A stretch of 24,943 nucleotides of DNA, taken from contig JAHQRK010000092.1 of the NCBI GenBank assembly GCA_019828595.1, positions 1 to 24,943 of the forward strand, read 5' to 3'. The notes beneath the pieces were generated by a model. That model worked only from the letters and a program-made list of their open reading frames with translations. It was not told where the DNA came from and made no database searches. The position numbers and the translations under genes are program-made. Shown piece after piece: positions 8,295 through 20,140 of this stretch; within the stretch, counting starts at the first letter, position 1, and every line of letters begins with the position of its first letter. The DNA is from Aphanomyces cochlioides (lineage: Eukaryota; Oomycota; Saprolegniomycetes; Saprolegniales; Verrucalvaceae).

Positions 8295-8736
8295 ACTTCC
8301 TCCTGTTTTCCCGTCAAACACAAATACAAAATTTTATCGTCACGCACACACATCGACACACTATTTCACCCCTCACACACACCACGCGCTCACACAAACC
8401 ATATCCTACACACCACTCTCATACCGCACAACCCTGCTATCTAACACCACAGCGAACATTCTCTTGCCTTACCCACGTCAGCCATCTCGGCTTGACATTA
8501 GTCTTCAGCAGACACAAGCATGGCCAAGTCTCTGGCCGTTCATAGCCAAACAGAGGCATGCACACAAACTCAACGAGCGAGCTTGTGCAGTCTATGAAAT
8601 TGATGTGTTTTTAAAGATGAAAAGAAGTGGCCACGACTCGTGGTATTGGTGTAAACATGGCAGGTCGGACGTTAAAATGGCAGGCGGGAGAATGGAAAAA
8701 GTTGGAAAGTGGAGGAGAAAAAAAAGTGGAAAAAGA

Positions 8737-8808
8737 TAGCACTTCTTGGTTTCGATCCAAGGACCTTTGGGTTATGAGCCCAACACGCTTCCTCTGCGCC
8801 AAAGTGCT
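8737..8808 (-). tRNA. tRNA-iMet: Initiator tRNA-Met (CAU), copy 18
   Basis: Identical to copy 1. Anticodon at plus 8774-8776; T5 terminator at 8730-8734, GTGG separator, second run of eight. Spacing 514 bp. Confidence 0.96.
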
Positions 8809-9248
8809 ACTTCCTCCTGTTTTCCCGTCAAACACAAATACAAAATTTTATCGTCACGCACACACATCGACACACTATTTCACCCCTCACACACACCACG
8901 CGCTCACACAAACCATATCCTACACACCACTCTCATACCGCACAACCCTGCTATCTAACACCACAGCGAACATTCTCTTGCCTTACCCACGTCAGCCATC
9001 TCGGCTTGACATTAGTCTTCAGCAGACACAAGCATGGCCAAGTCTCTGGCCGTTCATAGCCAAACAGAGGCATGCACACAAACTCAACGAGCGAGCTTGT
9101 GCAGTCTATGAAATTGATGTGTTTTTAAAGATGAAAAGAAGTGGCCACGACTCGTGGTATTGGTGTAAACATGGCAGGTCGGACGTTAAAATGGCAGGCG
9201 GGAGAATGGAAAAAGTTGGAAAGTGAGAAGGAAAAAGTGGGAAAAAGA

Positions 9249-9320
9249 TAGCACTTCTTGGTTTCGATCCAAGGACCTTTGGGTTATGAGCCCAACACGC
9301 TTCCTCTGCGCCAAAGTGCT
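9249..9320 (-). tRNA. tRNA-iMet: Initiator tRNA-Met (CAU), copy 19
   Basis: Identical to copy 1. Anticodon at plus 9286-9288; T5 terminator at 9242-9246; tract GAGAAGG plus A5. Spacing 512 bp. Confidence 0.96.
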
Positions 9321-9763
9321 ACTTCCTCCTGTTTTCCCGTCAAACACAAATACAAAATTTTATCGTCACGCACACACATCGACACACTATTTCACCCCTC
9401 ACACACACCACGCGCTCACACAAACCATATCCTACACACCACTCTCATACCGCACAACCCTGCTATCTAACACCACAGCGAACATTCTCTTGCCTTACCC
9501 ACGTCAGCCATCTCGGCTTGACATTAGTCTTCAGCAGACACAAGCATGGCCAAGTCTCTGGCCGTTCATAGCCAAACAGAGGCATGCACACAAACTCAAC
9601 GAGCGAGCTTGTGCAGTCTATGAAATTGATGTGTTTTTAAAGATGAAAAGAAGTGGCCACGACTCGTGGTATTGGTGTAAACATGGCAGGTCGGACGTTA
9701 AAATGGCAGGCGGGAGAATGGAAAAAGTTGGAAAGTGGAGGGAGAAAAAAAGTGGGAAAAAGA

Positions 9764-9835
9764 TAGCACTTCTTGGTTTCGATCCAAGGACCTTTGGGTT
9801 ATGAGCCCAACACGCTTCCTCTGCGCCAAAGTGCT
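9764..9835 (-). tRNA. tRNA-iMet: Initiator tRNA-Met (CAU), copy 20
   Basis: Identical to copy 1. Anticodon at plus 9801-9803; T5 terminator at 9757-9761; commonest tract. Spacing 515 bp. Confidence 0.96.
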
Positions 9836-10279
9836 ACTTCCTCCTGTTTTCCCGTCAAACACAAATACAAAATTTTATCGTCACGCACACACATCGACAC
9901 ACTATTTCACCCCTCACACACACCACGCGCTCACACAAACCATATCCTACACACCACTCTCATACCGCACAACCCTGCTATCTAACACCACAGCGAACAT
10001 TCTCTTGCCTTACCCACGTCAGCCATCTCGGCTTGACATTAGTCTTCAGCAGACACAAGCATGGCCAAGTCTCTGGCCGTTCATAGCCAAACAGAGGCAT
10101 GCACACAAACTCAACGAGCGAGCTTGTGCAGTCTATGAAATTGATGTGTTTTTAAAGATGAAAAAGAAGTGGCCACGACTCGTGGTATTGGTGTAAACAT
10201 GGCAGGTCGGACGTTAAAATGGCAGGCGGGAGAATGGAAAAAGTTGGAAAGTGGAGGAGAAAAAAAAGTGGGAAAAAGA
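9836..10279. other. Spacer 20, with a 1-bp insertion
   Basis: GATGAAAAAGAAG replaces GATGAAAAGAAG near 10161-10165, one extra A just left of inverted repeat 3. It ends the open frame that runs through the other spacers, another sign that this frame is not under coding selection. Confidence 0.9.
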
Positions 10280-10351
10280 TAGCACTTCTTGGTTTCGATC
10301 CAAGGACCTTTGGGTTATGAGCCCAACACGCTTCCTCTGCGCCAAAGTGCT
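10280..10351 (-). tRNA. tRNA-iMet: Initiator tRNA-Met (CAU), copy 21
   Basis: Identical to copy 1. Anticodon at plus 10317-10319; T5 terminator at 10273-10277; tract GGAGGAG plus A8. Spacing 516 bp. Confidence 0.96.
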
Positions 10352-10795
10352 ACTTCCTCCTGTTTTCCCGTCAAACACAAATACAAAATTTTATCGTCAC
10401 GCACACACATCGACACACTATTTCACCCCTCACACACACCACGCGCTCACACAAACCATATCCTACACACCACTCTCATACCGCACAACCCTGCTATCTA
10501 ACACCACAGCGAACATTCTCTTGCCTTACCCACGTCAGCCATCTCGGCTTGACATTAGTCTTCAGCAGACACAAGCATGGCCAAGTCTCTGGCCGTTCAT
10601 AGCCAAACAGAGGCATGCACACAAACTCAACGAGCGAGCTTGTGCAGTCTATGAAATTGATGTGTTTTTAAAGATGAAAAGAAGTGGCCACGACTCGTGG
10701 TATTGGTGTAAACATGGCAGGTCGGACGTTAAAATGGCAGGCGGGAGAATGGAAAAAGTTGGAAAGTGGAGGGAGAAAAAAAGTGGGAAAAAAGA

Positions 10796-10867
10796 TAGCA
10801 CTTCTTGGTTTCGATCCAAGGACCTTTGGGTTATGAGCCCAACACGCTTCCTCTGCGCCAAAGTGCT
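10796..10867 (-). tRNA. tRNA-iMet: Initiator tRNA-Met (CAU), copy 22
   Basis: Identical to copy 1. Anticodon at plus 10833-10835; T6 terminator at 10788-10793, otherwise the commonest tract. Spacing 516 bp. Confidence 0.96.
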
Positions 10868-11312
10868 ACTTCCTCCTGTTTTCCCGTCAAACACAAATAC
10901 AAAATTTTATCGTCACGCACACACATCGACACACTATTTCACCCCTCACACACACCACGCGCTCACACAAACCATATCCTACACACCACTCTCATACCGC
11001 ACAACCCTGCTATCTAACACCACAGCGAACATTCTCTTGCCTTACCCACGTCAGCCATCTCGGCTTGACATTAGTCTTCAGCAGACACAAGCATGGCCAA
11101 GTCTCTGGCCGTTCATAGCCAAACAGAGGCATGCACACAAACTCAACGAGCGAGCTTGTGCAGTCTATGAAATTGATGTGTTTTTAAAGATGAAAAGAAG
11201 TGGCCACGACTCGTGGTATTGGTGTAAACATGGCAGGTCGGACGTTAAAATGGCAGGCGGGAGAATGGAAAAAGTTGGAAAGTGAAAGAAGGAAAAAAAA
11301 GTGGGAAAAAGA

Positions 11313-11384
11313 TAGCACTTCTTGGTTTCGATCCAAGGACCTTTGGGTTATGAGCCCAACACGCTTCCTCTGCGCCAAAGTGCT
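11313..11384 (-). tRNA. tRNA-iMet: Initiator tRNA-Met (CAU), copy 23
   Basis: Identical to copy 1. Anticodon at plus 11350-11352; T5 terminator at 11306-11310; tract GAAAGAAGG plus A8. Spacing 517 bp. Confidence 0.96.
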
Positions 11385-11829
11385 ACTTCCTCCTGTTTTC
11401 CCGTCAAACACAAATACAAAATTTTATCGTCACGCACACACATCGACACACTATTTCACCCCTCACACACACCACGCGCTCACACAAACCATATCCTACA
11501 CACCACTCTCATACCGCACAACCCTGCTATCTAACACCACAGCGAACATTCTCTTGCCTTACCCACGTCAGCCATCTCGGCTTGACATTAGTCTTCAGCA
11601 GACACAAGCATGGCCAAGTCTCTGGCCGTTCATAGCCAAACAGAGGCATGCACACAAACTCAACGAGCGAGCTTGTGCAGTCTATGAAATTGATGTGTTT
11701 TTAAAGATGAAAAGAAGTGGCCACGACTCGTGGTATTGGTGTAAACATGGCAGGTCGGACGTTAAAATGGCAGGCGGGAGAATGGAAAAAGTTGGAAAGT
11801 GGAAAGAAGAAGGAGAAATCAAAAAAAGA

Positions 11830-11901
11830 TAGCACTTCTTGGTTTCGATCCAAGGACCTTTGGGTTATGAGCCCAACACGCTTCCTCTGCGCCAAAGTGC
11901 T
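11830..11901 (-). tRNA. tRNA-iMet: Initiator tRNA-Met (CAU), copy 24
   Basis: Identical to copy 1. Anticodon at plus 11867-11869; T7 terminator at 11821-11827. The GTGGG separator is replaced by ATC, and the tract is a string of AAG/AGG triplets. Spacing 517 bp. Confidence 0.96.
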
Positions 11902-12344
11902 ACTTCCTCCTGTTTTCCCGTCAAACACAAATACAAAATTTTATCGTCACGCACACACATCGACACACTATTTCACCCCTCACACACACCACGCGCTCAC
12001 ACAAACCATATCCTACACACCACTCTCATACCGCACAACCCTGCTATCTAACACCACAGCGAACATTCTCTTGCCTTACCCACGTCAGCCATCTCGGCTT
12101 GACATTAGTCTTCAGCAGACACAAGCATGGCCAAGTCTCTGGCCGTTCATAGCCAAACAGAGGCATGCACACAAACTCAACGAGCGAGCTTGTGCAGTCT
12201 ATGAAATTGATGTGTTTTTAAAGATGAAAAGAAGTGGCCACGACTCGTGGTATTGGTGTAAACATGGCAGGTCGGACGTTAAAATGGCAGGCGGGAGAAT
12301 GGAAAAAGTTGGAAAGTGGAGGGAAAAAAAAAGTGGGAAAAAGA

Positions 12345-12416
12345 TAGCACTTCTTGGTTTCGATCCAAGGACCTTTGGGTTATGAGCCCAACACGCTTCC
12401 TCTGCGCCAAAGTGCT
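12345..12416 (-). tRNA. tRNA-iMet: Initiator tRNA-Met (CAU), copy 25
   Basis: Identical to copy 1. Anticodon at plus 12382-12384; T5 terminator at 12338-12342, second run of nine T. Spacing 515 bp. Confidence 0.96.
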
Positions 12417-12855
12417 ACTTCCTCCTGTTTTCCCGTCAAACACAAATACAAAATTTTATCGTCACGCACACACATCGACACACTATTTCACCCCTCACAC
12501 ACACCACGCGCTCACACAAACCATATCCTACACACCACTCTCATACCGCACAACCCTGCTATCTAACACCACAGCGAACATTCTCTTGCCTTACCCACGT
12601 CAGCCATCTCGGCTTGACATTAGTCTTCAGCAGACACAAGCATGGCCAAGTCTCTGGCCGTTCATAGCCAAACAGAGGCATGCACACAAACTCAACGAGC
12701 GAGCTTGTGCAGTCTATGAAATTGATGTGTTTTTAAAGATGAAAAGAAGTGGCCACGACTCGTGGTATTGGTGTAAACATGGCAGGTCGGACGTTAAAAT
12801 GGCAGGCGGGAGAATGGAAAAAGTTGGAAAGTGGAGGGAAAAAAAGGGAAAAAGA

Positions 12856-12927
12856 TAGCACTTCTTGGTTTCGATCCAAGGACCTTTGGGTTATGAGCCC
12901 AACACGCTTCCTCTGCGCCAAAGTGCT
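12856..12927 (-). tRNA. tRNA-iMet: Initiator tRNA-Met (CAU), copy 26
   Basis: Identical to copy 1. Anticodon at plus 12893-12895; T5 terminator at 12849-12853. The GT of the separator is missing, leaving GGG between the two T-runs. Spacing 511 bp. Confidence 0.96.
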
Positions 12928-13367
12928 ACTTCCTCCTGTTTTCCCGTCAAACACAAATACAAAATTTTATCGTCACGCACACACATCGACACACTATTTC
13001 ACCCCTCACACACACCACGCGCTCACACAAACCATATCCTACACACCACTCTCATACCGCACAACCCTGCTATCTAACACCACAGCGAACATTCTCTTGC
13101 CTTACCCACGTCAGCCATCTCGGCTTGACATTAGTCTTCAGCAGACACAAGCATGGCCAAGTCTCTGGCCGTTCATAGCCAAACAGAGGCATGCACACAA
13201 ACTCAACGAGCGAGCTTGTGCAGTCTATGAAATTGATGTGTTTTTAAAGATGAAAAGAAGTGGCCACGACTCGTGGTATTGGTGTAAACATGGCAGGTCG
13301 GACGTTAAAATGGCAGGCGGGAGAATGGAAAAAGTTGGAAAGTGAGAAAGAAAAAGTGGGAAAAAGA

Positions 13368-13439
13368 TAGCACTTCTTGGTTTCGATCCAAGGACCTTTG
13401 GGTTATGAGCCCAACACGCTTCCTCTGCGCCAAAGTGCT
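13368..13439 (-). tRNA. tRNA-iMet: Initiator tRNA-Met (CAU), copy 27
   Basis: Identical to copy 1. Anticodon at plus 13405-13407; T5 terminator at 13361-13365; tract GAGAAAG plus A5, one base from that of copy 19. Spacing 512 bp. Confidence 0.96.
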
Positions 13440-13882
13440 ACTTCCTCCTGTTTTCCCGTCAAACACAAATACAAAATTTTATCGTCACGCACACACATCG
13501 ACACACTATTTCACCCCTCACACACACCACGCGCTCACACAAACCATATCCTACACACCACTCTCATACCGCACAACCCTGCTATCTAACACCACAGCGA
13601 ACATTCTCTTGCCTTACCCACGTCAGCCATCTCGGCTTGACATTAGTCTTCAGCAGACACAAGCATGGCCAAGTCTCTGGCCGTTCATAGCCAAACAGAG
13701 GCATGCACACAAACTCAACGAGCGAGCTTGTGCAGTCTATGAAATTGATGTGTTTTTAAAGATGAAAAGAAGTGGCCACGACTCGTGGTATTGGTGTAAA
13801 CATGGCAGGTCGGACGTTAAAATGGCAGGCGGGAGAATGGAAAAAGTTGGAAAGTGGAGGGAGAAAAAAAGTGGGAAAAAGA

Positions 13883-13954
13883 TAGCACTTCTTGGTTTCG
13901 ATCCAAGGACCTTTGGGTTATGAGCCCAACACGCTTCCTCTGCGCCAAAGTGCT
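13883..13954 (-). tRNA. tRNA-iMet: Initiator tRNA-Met (CAU), copy 28
   Basis: Identical to copy 1. Anticodon at plus 13920-13922; T5 terminator at 13876-13880; commonest tract. Spacing 515 bp. Confidence 0.96.
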
Positions 13955-14396
13955 ACTTCCTCCTGTTTTCCCGTCAAACACAAATACAAAATTTTATCGT
14001 CACGCACACACATCGACACACTATTTCACCCCTCACACACACCACGCGCTCACACAAACCATATCCTACACACCACTCTCATACCGCACAACCCTGCTAT
14101 CTAACACCACAGCGAACATTCTCTTGCCTTACCCACGTCAGCCATCTCGGCTTGACATTAGTCTTCAGCAGACACAAGCATGGCCAAGTCTCTGGCCGTT
14201 CATAGCCAAACAGAGGCATGCACACAAACTCAACGAGCGAGCTTGTGCAGTCTATGAAATTGATGTGTTTTTAAAGATGAAAAGAAGTGGCCACGACTCG
14301 TGGTATTGGTGTAAACATGGCAGGTCGGACGTTAAAATGGCAGGCGGGAGAATGGAAAAAGTTGGAAAGTGGAGGGGAAAAAAAGTGGGAAAAAGA

Positions 14397-14468
14397 TAGC
14401 ACTTCTTGGTTTCGATCCAAGGACCTTTGGGTTATGAGCCCAACACGCTTCCTCTGCGCCAAAGTGCT
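14397..14468 (-). tRNA. tRNA-iMet: Initiator tRNA-Met (CAU), copy 29
   Basis: Identical to copy 1. Anticodon at plus 14434-14436; T5 terminator at 14390-14394; tract GGAGGGG plus A7. Spacing 514 bp. Confidence 0.96.
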
Positions 14469-14912
14469 ACTTCCTCCTGTTTTCCCGTCAAACACAAATA
14501 CAAAATTTTATCGTCACGCACACACATCGACACACTATTTCACCCCTCACACACACCACGCGCTCACACAAACCATATCCTACACACCACTCTCATACCG
14601 CACAACCCTGCTATCTAACACCACAGCGAACATTCTCTTGCCTTACCCACGTCAGCCATCTCGGCTTGACATTAGTCTTCAGCAGACACAAGCATGGCCA
14701 AGTCTCTGGCCGTTCATAGCCAAACAGAGGCATGCACACAAACTCAACGAGCGAGCTTGTGCAGTCTATGAAATTGATGTGTTTTTAAAGATGAAAAGAA
14801 GTGGCCACGACTCGTGGTATTGGTGTAAACATGGCAGGTCGGACGTTAAAATGGCAGGCGGGAGAATGGAAAAAGTTGGAAAGTGGAGGGAGAAAAAAAA
14901 GTGGGAAAAAGA

Positions 14913-14984
14913 TAGCACTTCTTGGTTTCGATCCAAGGACCTTTGGGTTATGAGCCCAACACGCTTCCTCTGCGCCAAAGTGCT
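14913..14984 (-). tRNA. tRNA-iMet: Initiator tRNA-Met (CAU), copy 30
   Basis: Identical to copy 1. Anticodon at plus 14950-14952; T5 terminator at 14906-14910; same tract as copy 4. Spacing 516 bp. Confidence 0.96.
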
Positions 14985-15431
14985 ACTTCCTCCTGTTTTC
15001 CCGTCAAACACAAATACAAAATTTTATCGTCACGCACACACATCGACACACTATTTCACCCCTCACACACACCACGCGCTCACACAAACCATATCCTACA
15101 CACCACTCTCATACCGCACAACCCTGCTATCTAACACCACAGCGAACATTCTCTTGCCTTACCCACGTCAGCCATCTCGGCTTGACATTAGTCTTCAGCA
15201 GACACAAGCATGGCCAAGTCTCTGGCCGTTCATAGCCAAACAGAGGCATGCACACAAACTCAACGAGCGAGCTTGTGCAGTCTATGAAATTGATGTGTTT
15301 TTAAAGATGAAAAGAAGTGGCCACGACTCGTGGTATTGGTGTAAACATGGCAGGTCGGACGTTAAAATGGCAGGCGGGAGAATGGAAAAAGTTGGAAAGT
15401 GGAGGGAGGAGAAAAAAAAAGTCAAAAAAGA

Positions 15432-15503
15432 TAGCACTTCTTGGTTTCGATCCAAGGACCTTTGGGTTATGAGCCCAACACGCTTCCTCTGCGCCAAAGT
15501 GCT
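15432..15503 (-). tRNA. tRNA-iMet: Initiator tRNA-Met (CAU), copy 31
   Basis: Identical to copy 1. Anticodon at plus 15469-15471; T6 terminator at 15424-15429. The separator is GTC, similar to the ATC of copy 24, and the tract is extended (GGAGGGAGGAG plus A9). Longest spacing in the array, 519 bp. Confidence 0.96.
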
Positions 15504-15946
15504 ACTTCCTCCTGTTTTCCCGTCAAACACAAATACAAAATTTTATCGTCACGCACACACATCGACACACTATTTCACCCCTCACACACACCACGCGCTC
15601 ACACAAACCATATCCTACACACCACTCTCATACCGCACAACCCTGCTATCTAACACCACAGCGAACATTCTCTTGCCTTACCCACGTCAGCCATCTCGGC
15701 TTGACATTAGTCTTCAGCAGACACAAGCATGGCCAAGTCTCTGGCCGTTCATAGCCAAACAGAGGCATGCACACAAACTCAACGAGCGAGCTTGTGCAGT
15801 CTATGAAATTGATGTGTTTTTAAAGATGAAAAGAAGTGGCCACGACTCGTGGTATTGGTGTAAACATGGCAGGTCGGACGTTAAAATGGCAGGCGGGAGA
15901 ATGGAAAAAGTTGGAAAGTGGAGGGAGAAAAAAAGTGGGAAAAAGA

Positions 15947-16018
15947 TAGCACTTCTTGGTTTCGATCCAAGGACCTTTGGGTTATGAGCCCAACACGCTT
16001 CCTCTGCGCCAAAGTGCT
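15947..16018 (-). tRNA. tRNA-iMet: Initiator tRNA-Met (CAU), copy 32
   Basis: Identical to copy 1. Anticodon at plus 15984-15986; T5 terminator at 15940-15944; commonest tract. Spacing 515 bp. Confidence 0.96.
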
Positions 16019-16463
16019 ACTTCCTCCTGTTTTCCCGTCAAACACAAATACAAAATTTTATCGTCACGCACACACATCGACACACTATTTCACCCCTCAC
16101 ACACACCACGCGCTCACACAAACCATATCCTACACACCACTCTCATACCGCACAACCCTGCTATCTAACACCACAGCGAACATTCTCTTGCCTTACCCAC
16201 GTCAGCCATCTCGGCTTGACATTAGTCTTCAGCAGACACAAGCATGGCCAAGTCTCTGGCCGTTCATAGCCAAACAGAGGCATGCACACAAACTCAACGA
16301 GCGAGCTTGTGCAGTCTATGAAATTGATGTGTTTTTAAAGATGAAAAGAAGTGGCCACGACTCGTGGTATTGGTGTAAACATGGCAGGTCGGACGTTAAA
16401 ATGGCAGGCGGGAGAATGGAAAAAGTTGGAAAGTGAGGAAGAAAAAAAAAAGTGGGAAAAAGA

Positions 16464-16535
16464 TAGCACTTCTTGGTTTCGATCCAAGGACCTTTGGGTT
16501 ATGAGCCCAACACGCTTCCTCTGCGCCAAAGTGCT
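16464..16535 (-). tRNA. tRNA-iMet: Initiator tRNA-Met (CAU), copy 33
   Basis: Identical to copy 1. Anticodon at plus 16501-16503; T5 terminator at 16457-16461, second run of ten T. Spacing 517 bp. Confidence 0.96.
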
Positions 16536-16978
16536 ACTTCCTCCTGTTTTCCCGTCAAACACAAATACAAAATTTTATCGTCACGCACACACATCGACAC
16601 ACTATTTCACCCCTCACACACACCACGCGCTCACACAAACCATATCCTACACACCACTCTCATACCGCACAACCCTGCTATCTAACACCACAGCGAACAT
16701 TCTCTTGCCTTACCCACGTCAGCCATCTCGGCTTGACATTAGTCTTCAGCAGACACAAGCATGGCCAAGTCTCTGGCCGTTCATAGCCAAACAGAGGCAT
16801 GCACACAAACTCAACGAGCGAGCTTGTGCAGTCTATGAAATTGATGTGTTTTTAAAGATGAAAAGAAGTGGCCACGACTCGTGGTATTGGTGTAAACATG
16901 GCAGGTCGGACGTTAAAATGGCAGGCGGGAGAATGGAAAAAGTTGGAAAGTGGAGGGAGAAAAAAAGTGGGAAAAAGA

Positions 16979-17050
16979 TAGCACTTCTTGGTTTCGATCC
17001 AAGGACCTTTGGGTTATGAGCCCAACACGCTTCCTCTGCGCCAAAGTGCT
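16979..17050 (-). tRNA. tRNA-iMet: Initiator tRNA-Met (CAU), copy 34
   Basis: Identical to copy 1. Anticodon at plus 17016-17018; T5 terminator at 16972-16976. First of four consecutive copies with the commonest tract. Confidence 0.96.
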
Positions 17051-17493
17051 ACTTCCTCCTGTTTTCCCGTCAAACACAAATACAAAATTTTATCGTCACG
17101 CACACACATCGACACACTATTTCACCCCTCACACACACCACGCGCTCACACAAACCATATCCTACACACCACTCTCATACCGCACAACCCTGCTATCTAA
17201 CACCACAGCGAACATTCTCTTGCCTTACCCACGTCAGCCATCTCGGCTTGACATTAGTCTTCAGCAGACACAAGCATGGCCAAGTCTCTGGCCGTTCATA
17301 GCCAAACAGAGGCATGCACACAAACTCAACGAGCGAGCTTGTGCAGTCTATGAAATTGATGTGTTTTTAAAGATGAAAAGAAGTGGCCACGACTCGTGGT
17401 ATTGGTGTAAACATGGCAGGTCGGACGTTAAAATGGCAGGCGGGAGAATGGAAAAAGTTGGAAAGTGGAGGGAGAAAAAAAGTGGGAAAAAGA

Positions 17494-17565
17494 TAGCACT
17501 TCTTGGTTTCGATCCAAGGACCTTTGGGTTATGAGCCCAACACGCTTCCTCTGCGCCAAAGTGCT
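17494..17565 (-). tRNA. tRNA-iMet: Initiator tRNA-Met (CAU), copy 35
   Basis: Identical to copy 1. Anticodon at plus 17531-17533; T5 terminator at 17487-17491. The whole unit appears identical to its neighbours. Confidence 0.96.
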
Positions 17566-18008
17566 ACTTCCTCCTGTTTTCCCGTCAAACACAAATACAA
17601 AATTTTATCGTCACGCACACACATCGACACACTATTTCACCCCTCACACACACCACGCGCTCACACAAACCATATCCTACACACCACTCTCATACCGCAC
17701 AACCCTGCTATCTAACACCACAGCGAACATTCTCTTGCCTTACCCACGTCAGCCATCTCGGCTTGACATTAGTCTTCAGCAGACACAAGCATGGCCAAGT
17801 CTCTGGCCGTTCATAGCCAAACAGAGGCATGCACACAAACTCAACGAGCGAGCTTGTGCAGTCTATGAAATTGATGTGTTTTTAAAGATGAAAAGAAGTG
17901 GCCACGACTCGTGGTATTGGTGTAAACATGGCAGGTCGGACGTTAAAATGGCAGGCGGGAGAATGGAAAAAGTTGGAAAGTGGAGGGAGAAAAAAAGTGG
18001 GAAAAAGA

Positions 18009-18080
18009 TAGCACTTCTTGGTTTCGATCCAAGGACCTTTGGGTTATGAGCCCAACACGCTTCCTCTGCGCCAAAGTGCT
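18009..18080 (-). tRNA. tRNA-iMet: Initiator tRNA-Met (CAU), copy 36
   Basis: Identical to copy 1. Anticodon at plus 18046-18048; T5 terminator at 18002-18006. The whole unit appears identical to that of copy 35. Confidence 0.96.
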
Positions 18081-18523
18081 ACTTCCTCCTGTTTTCCCGT
18101 CAAACACAAATACAAAATTTTATCGTCACGCACACACATCGACACACTATTTCACCCCTCACACACACCACGCGCTCACACAAACCATATCCTACACACC
18201 ACTCTCATACCGCACAACCCTGCTATCTAACACCACAGCGAACATTCTCTTGCCTTACCCACGTCAGCCATCTCGGCTTGACATTAGTCTTCAGCAGACA
18301 CAAGCATGGCCAAGTCTCTGGCCGTTCATAGCCAAACAGAGGCATGCACACAAACTCAACGAGCGAGCTTGTGCAGTCTATGAAATTGATGTGTTTTTAA
18401 AGATGAAAAGAAGTGGCCACGACTCGTGGTATTGGTGTAAACATGGCAGGTCGGACGTTAAAATGGCAGGCGGGAGAATGGAAAAAGTTGGAAAGTGGAG
18501 GGAGAAAAAAAGTGGGAAAAAGA

Positions 18524-18595
18524 TAGCACTTCTTGGTTTCGATCCAAGGACCTTTGGGTTATGAGCCCAACACGCTTCCTCTGCGCCAAAGTGCT
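18524..18595 (-). tRNA. tRNA-iMet: Initiator tRNA-Met (CAU), copy 37
   Basis: Identical to copy 1. Anticodon at plus 18561-18563; T5 terminator at 18517-18521. Last of the four consecutive copies with the commonest tract. Confidence 0.96.
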
Positions 18596-19038
18596 ACTTC
18601 CTCCTGTTTTCCCGTCAAACACAAATACAAAATTTTATCGTCACGCACACACATCGACACACTATTTCACCCCTCACACACACCACGCGCTCACACAAAC
18701 CATATCCTACACACCACTCTCATACCGCACAACCCTGCTATCTAACACCACAGCGAACATTCTCTTGCCTTACCCACGTCAGCCATCTCGGCTTGACATT
18801 AGTCTTCAGCAGACACAAGCATGGCCAAGTCTCTGGCCGTTCATAGCCAAACAGAGGCATGCACACAAACTCAACGAGCGAGCTTGTGCAGTCTATGAAA
18901 TTGATGTGTTTTTAAAGATGAAAAGAAGTGGCCACGACTCGTGGTATTGGTGTAAACATGGCAGGTCGGACGTTAAAATGGCAGGCGGGAGAATGGAAAA
19001 AGTTGGAAAGTGAGGAGGAAAAAAAAGTGGGAAAAAGA

Positions 19039-19110
19039 TAGCACTTCTTGGTTTCGATCCAAGGACCTTTGGGTTATGAGCCCAACACGCTTCCTCTGCG
19101 CCAAAGTGCT
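19039..19110 (-). tRNA. tRNA-iMet: Initiator tRNA-Met (CAU), copy 38
   Basis: Identical to copy 1. Anticodon at plus 19076-19078; T5 terminator at 19032-19036; tract GAGGAGG plus A8. Spacing 515 bp. Confidence 0.96.
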
Positions 19111-19553
19111 ACTTCCTCCTGTTTTCCCGTCAAACACAAATACAAAATTTTATCGTCACGCACACACATCGACACACTATTTCACCCCTCACACACACCA
19201 CGCGCTCACACAAACCATATCCTACACACCACTCTCATACCGCACAACCCTGCTATCTAACACCACAGCGAACATTCTCTTGCCTTACCCACGTCAGCCA
19301 TCTCGGCTTGACATTAGTCTTCAGCAGACACAAGCATGGCCAAGTCTCTGGCCGTTCATAGCCAAACAGAGGCATGCACACAAACTCAACGAGCGAGCTT
19401 GTGCAGTCTATGAAATTGATGTGTTTTTAAAGATGAAAAGAAGTGGCCACGACTCGTGGTATTGGTGTAAACATGGCAGGTCGGACGTTAAAATGGCAGG
19501 CGGGAGAATGGAAAAAGTTGGAAAGTGAAGGGAGAAAAAAAGTGGGAAAAAGA

Positions 19554-19625
19554 TAGCACTTCTTGGTTTCGATCCAAGGACCTTTGGGTTATGAGCCCAA
19601 CACGCTTCCTCTGCGCCAAAGTGCT
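19554..19625 (-). tRNA. tRNA-iMet: Initiator tRNA-Met (CAU), copy 39
   Basis: Identical to copy 1. Anticodon at plus 19591-19593; T5 terminator at 19547-19551; tract differs from the commonest by one G-to-A change. Spacing 515 bp. Confidence 0.96.
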
Positions 19626-20068
19626 ACTTCCTCCTGTTTTCCCGTCAAACACAAATACAAAATTTTATCGTCACGCACACACATCGACACACTATTTCAC
19701 CCCTCACACACACCACGCGCTCACACAAACCATATCCTACACACCACTCTCATACCGCACAACCCTGCTATCTAACACCACAGCGAACATTCTCTTGCCT
19801 TACCCACGTCAGCCATCTCGGCTTGACATTAGTCTTCAGCAGACACAAGCATGGCCAAGTCTCTGGCCGTTCATAGCCAAACAGAGGCATGCACACAAAC
19901 TCAACGAGCGAGCTTGTGCAGTCTATGAAATTGATGTGTTTTTAAAGATGAAAAGAAGTGGCCACGACTCGTGGTATTGGTGTAAACATGGCAGGTCGGA
20001 CGTTAAAATGGCAGGCGGGAGAATGGAAAAAGTTGGAAAGTGGAGGAGAAAAAAAAGTGGGAAAAAGA

Positions 20069-20140
20069 TAGCACTTCTTGGTTTCGATCCAAGGACCTTT
20101 GGGTTATGAGCCCAACACGCTTCCTCTGCGCCAAAGTGCT
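20069..20140 (-). tRNA. tRNA-iMet: Initiator tRNA-Met (CAU), copy 40
   Basis: Identical to copy 1. Anticodon at plus 20106-20108; T5 terminator at 20062-20066; tract as in copy 21. Spacing 515 bp. Confidence 0.96.

Noticed and set aside
14287..15987. Long plus-strand open frame of 566 codons, and similar frames of 150-410 codons elsewhere
   Set aside because: They repeat the same spacer translation, run antisense through the tRNA genes, and persist only where unit length happens to keep frame. Different units read through in different frames, and an insertion in unit 20 ends the frame.
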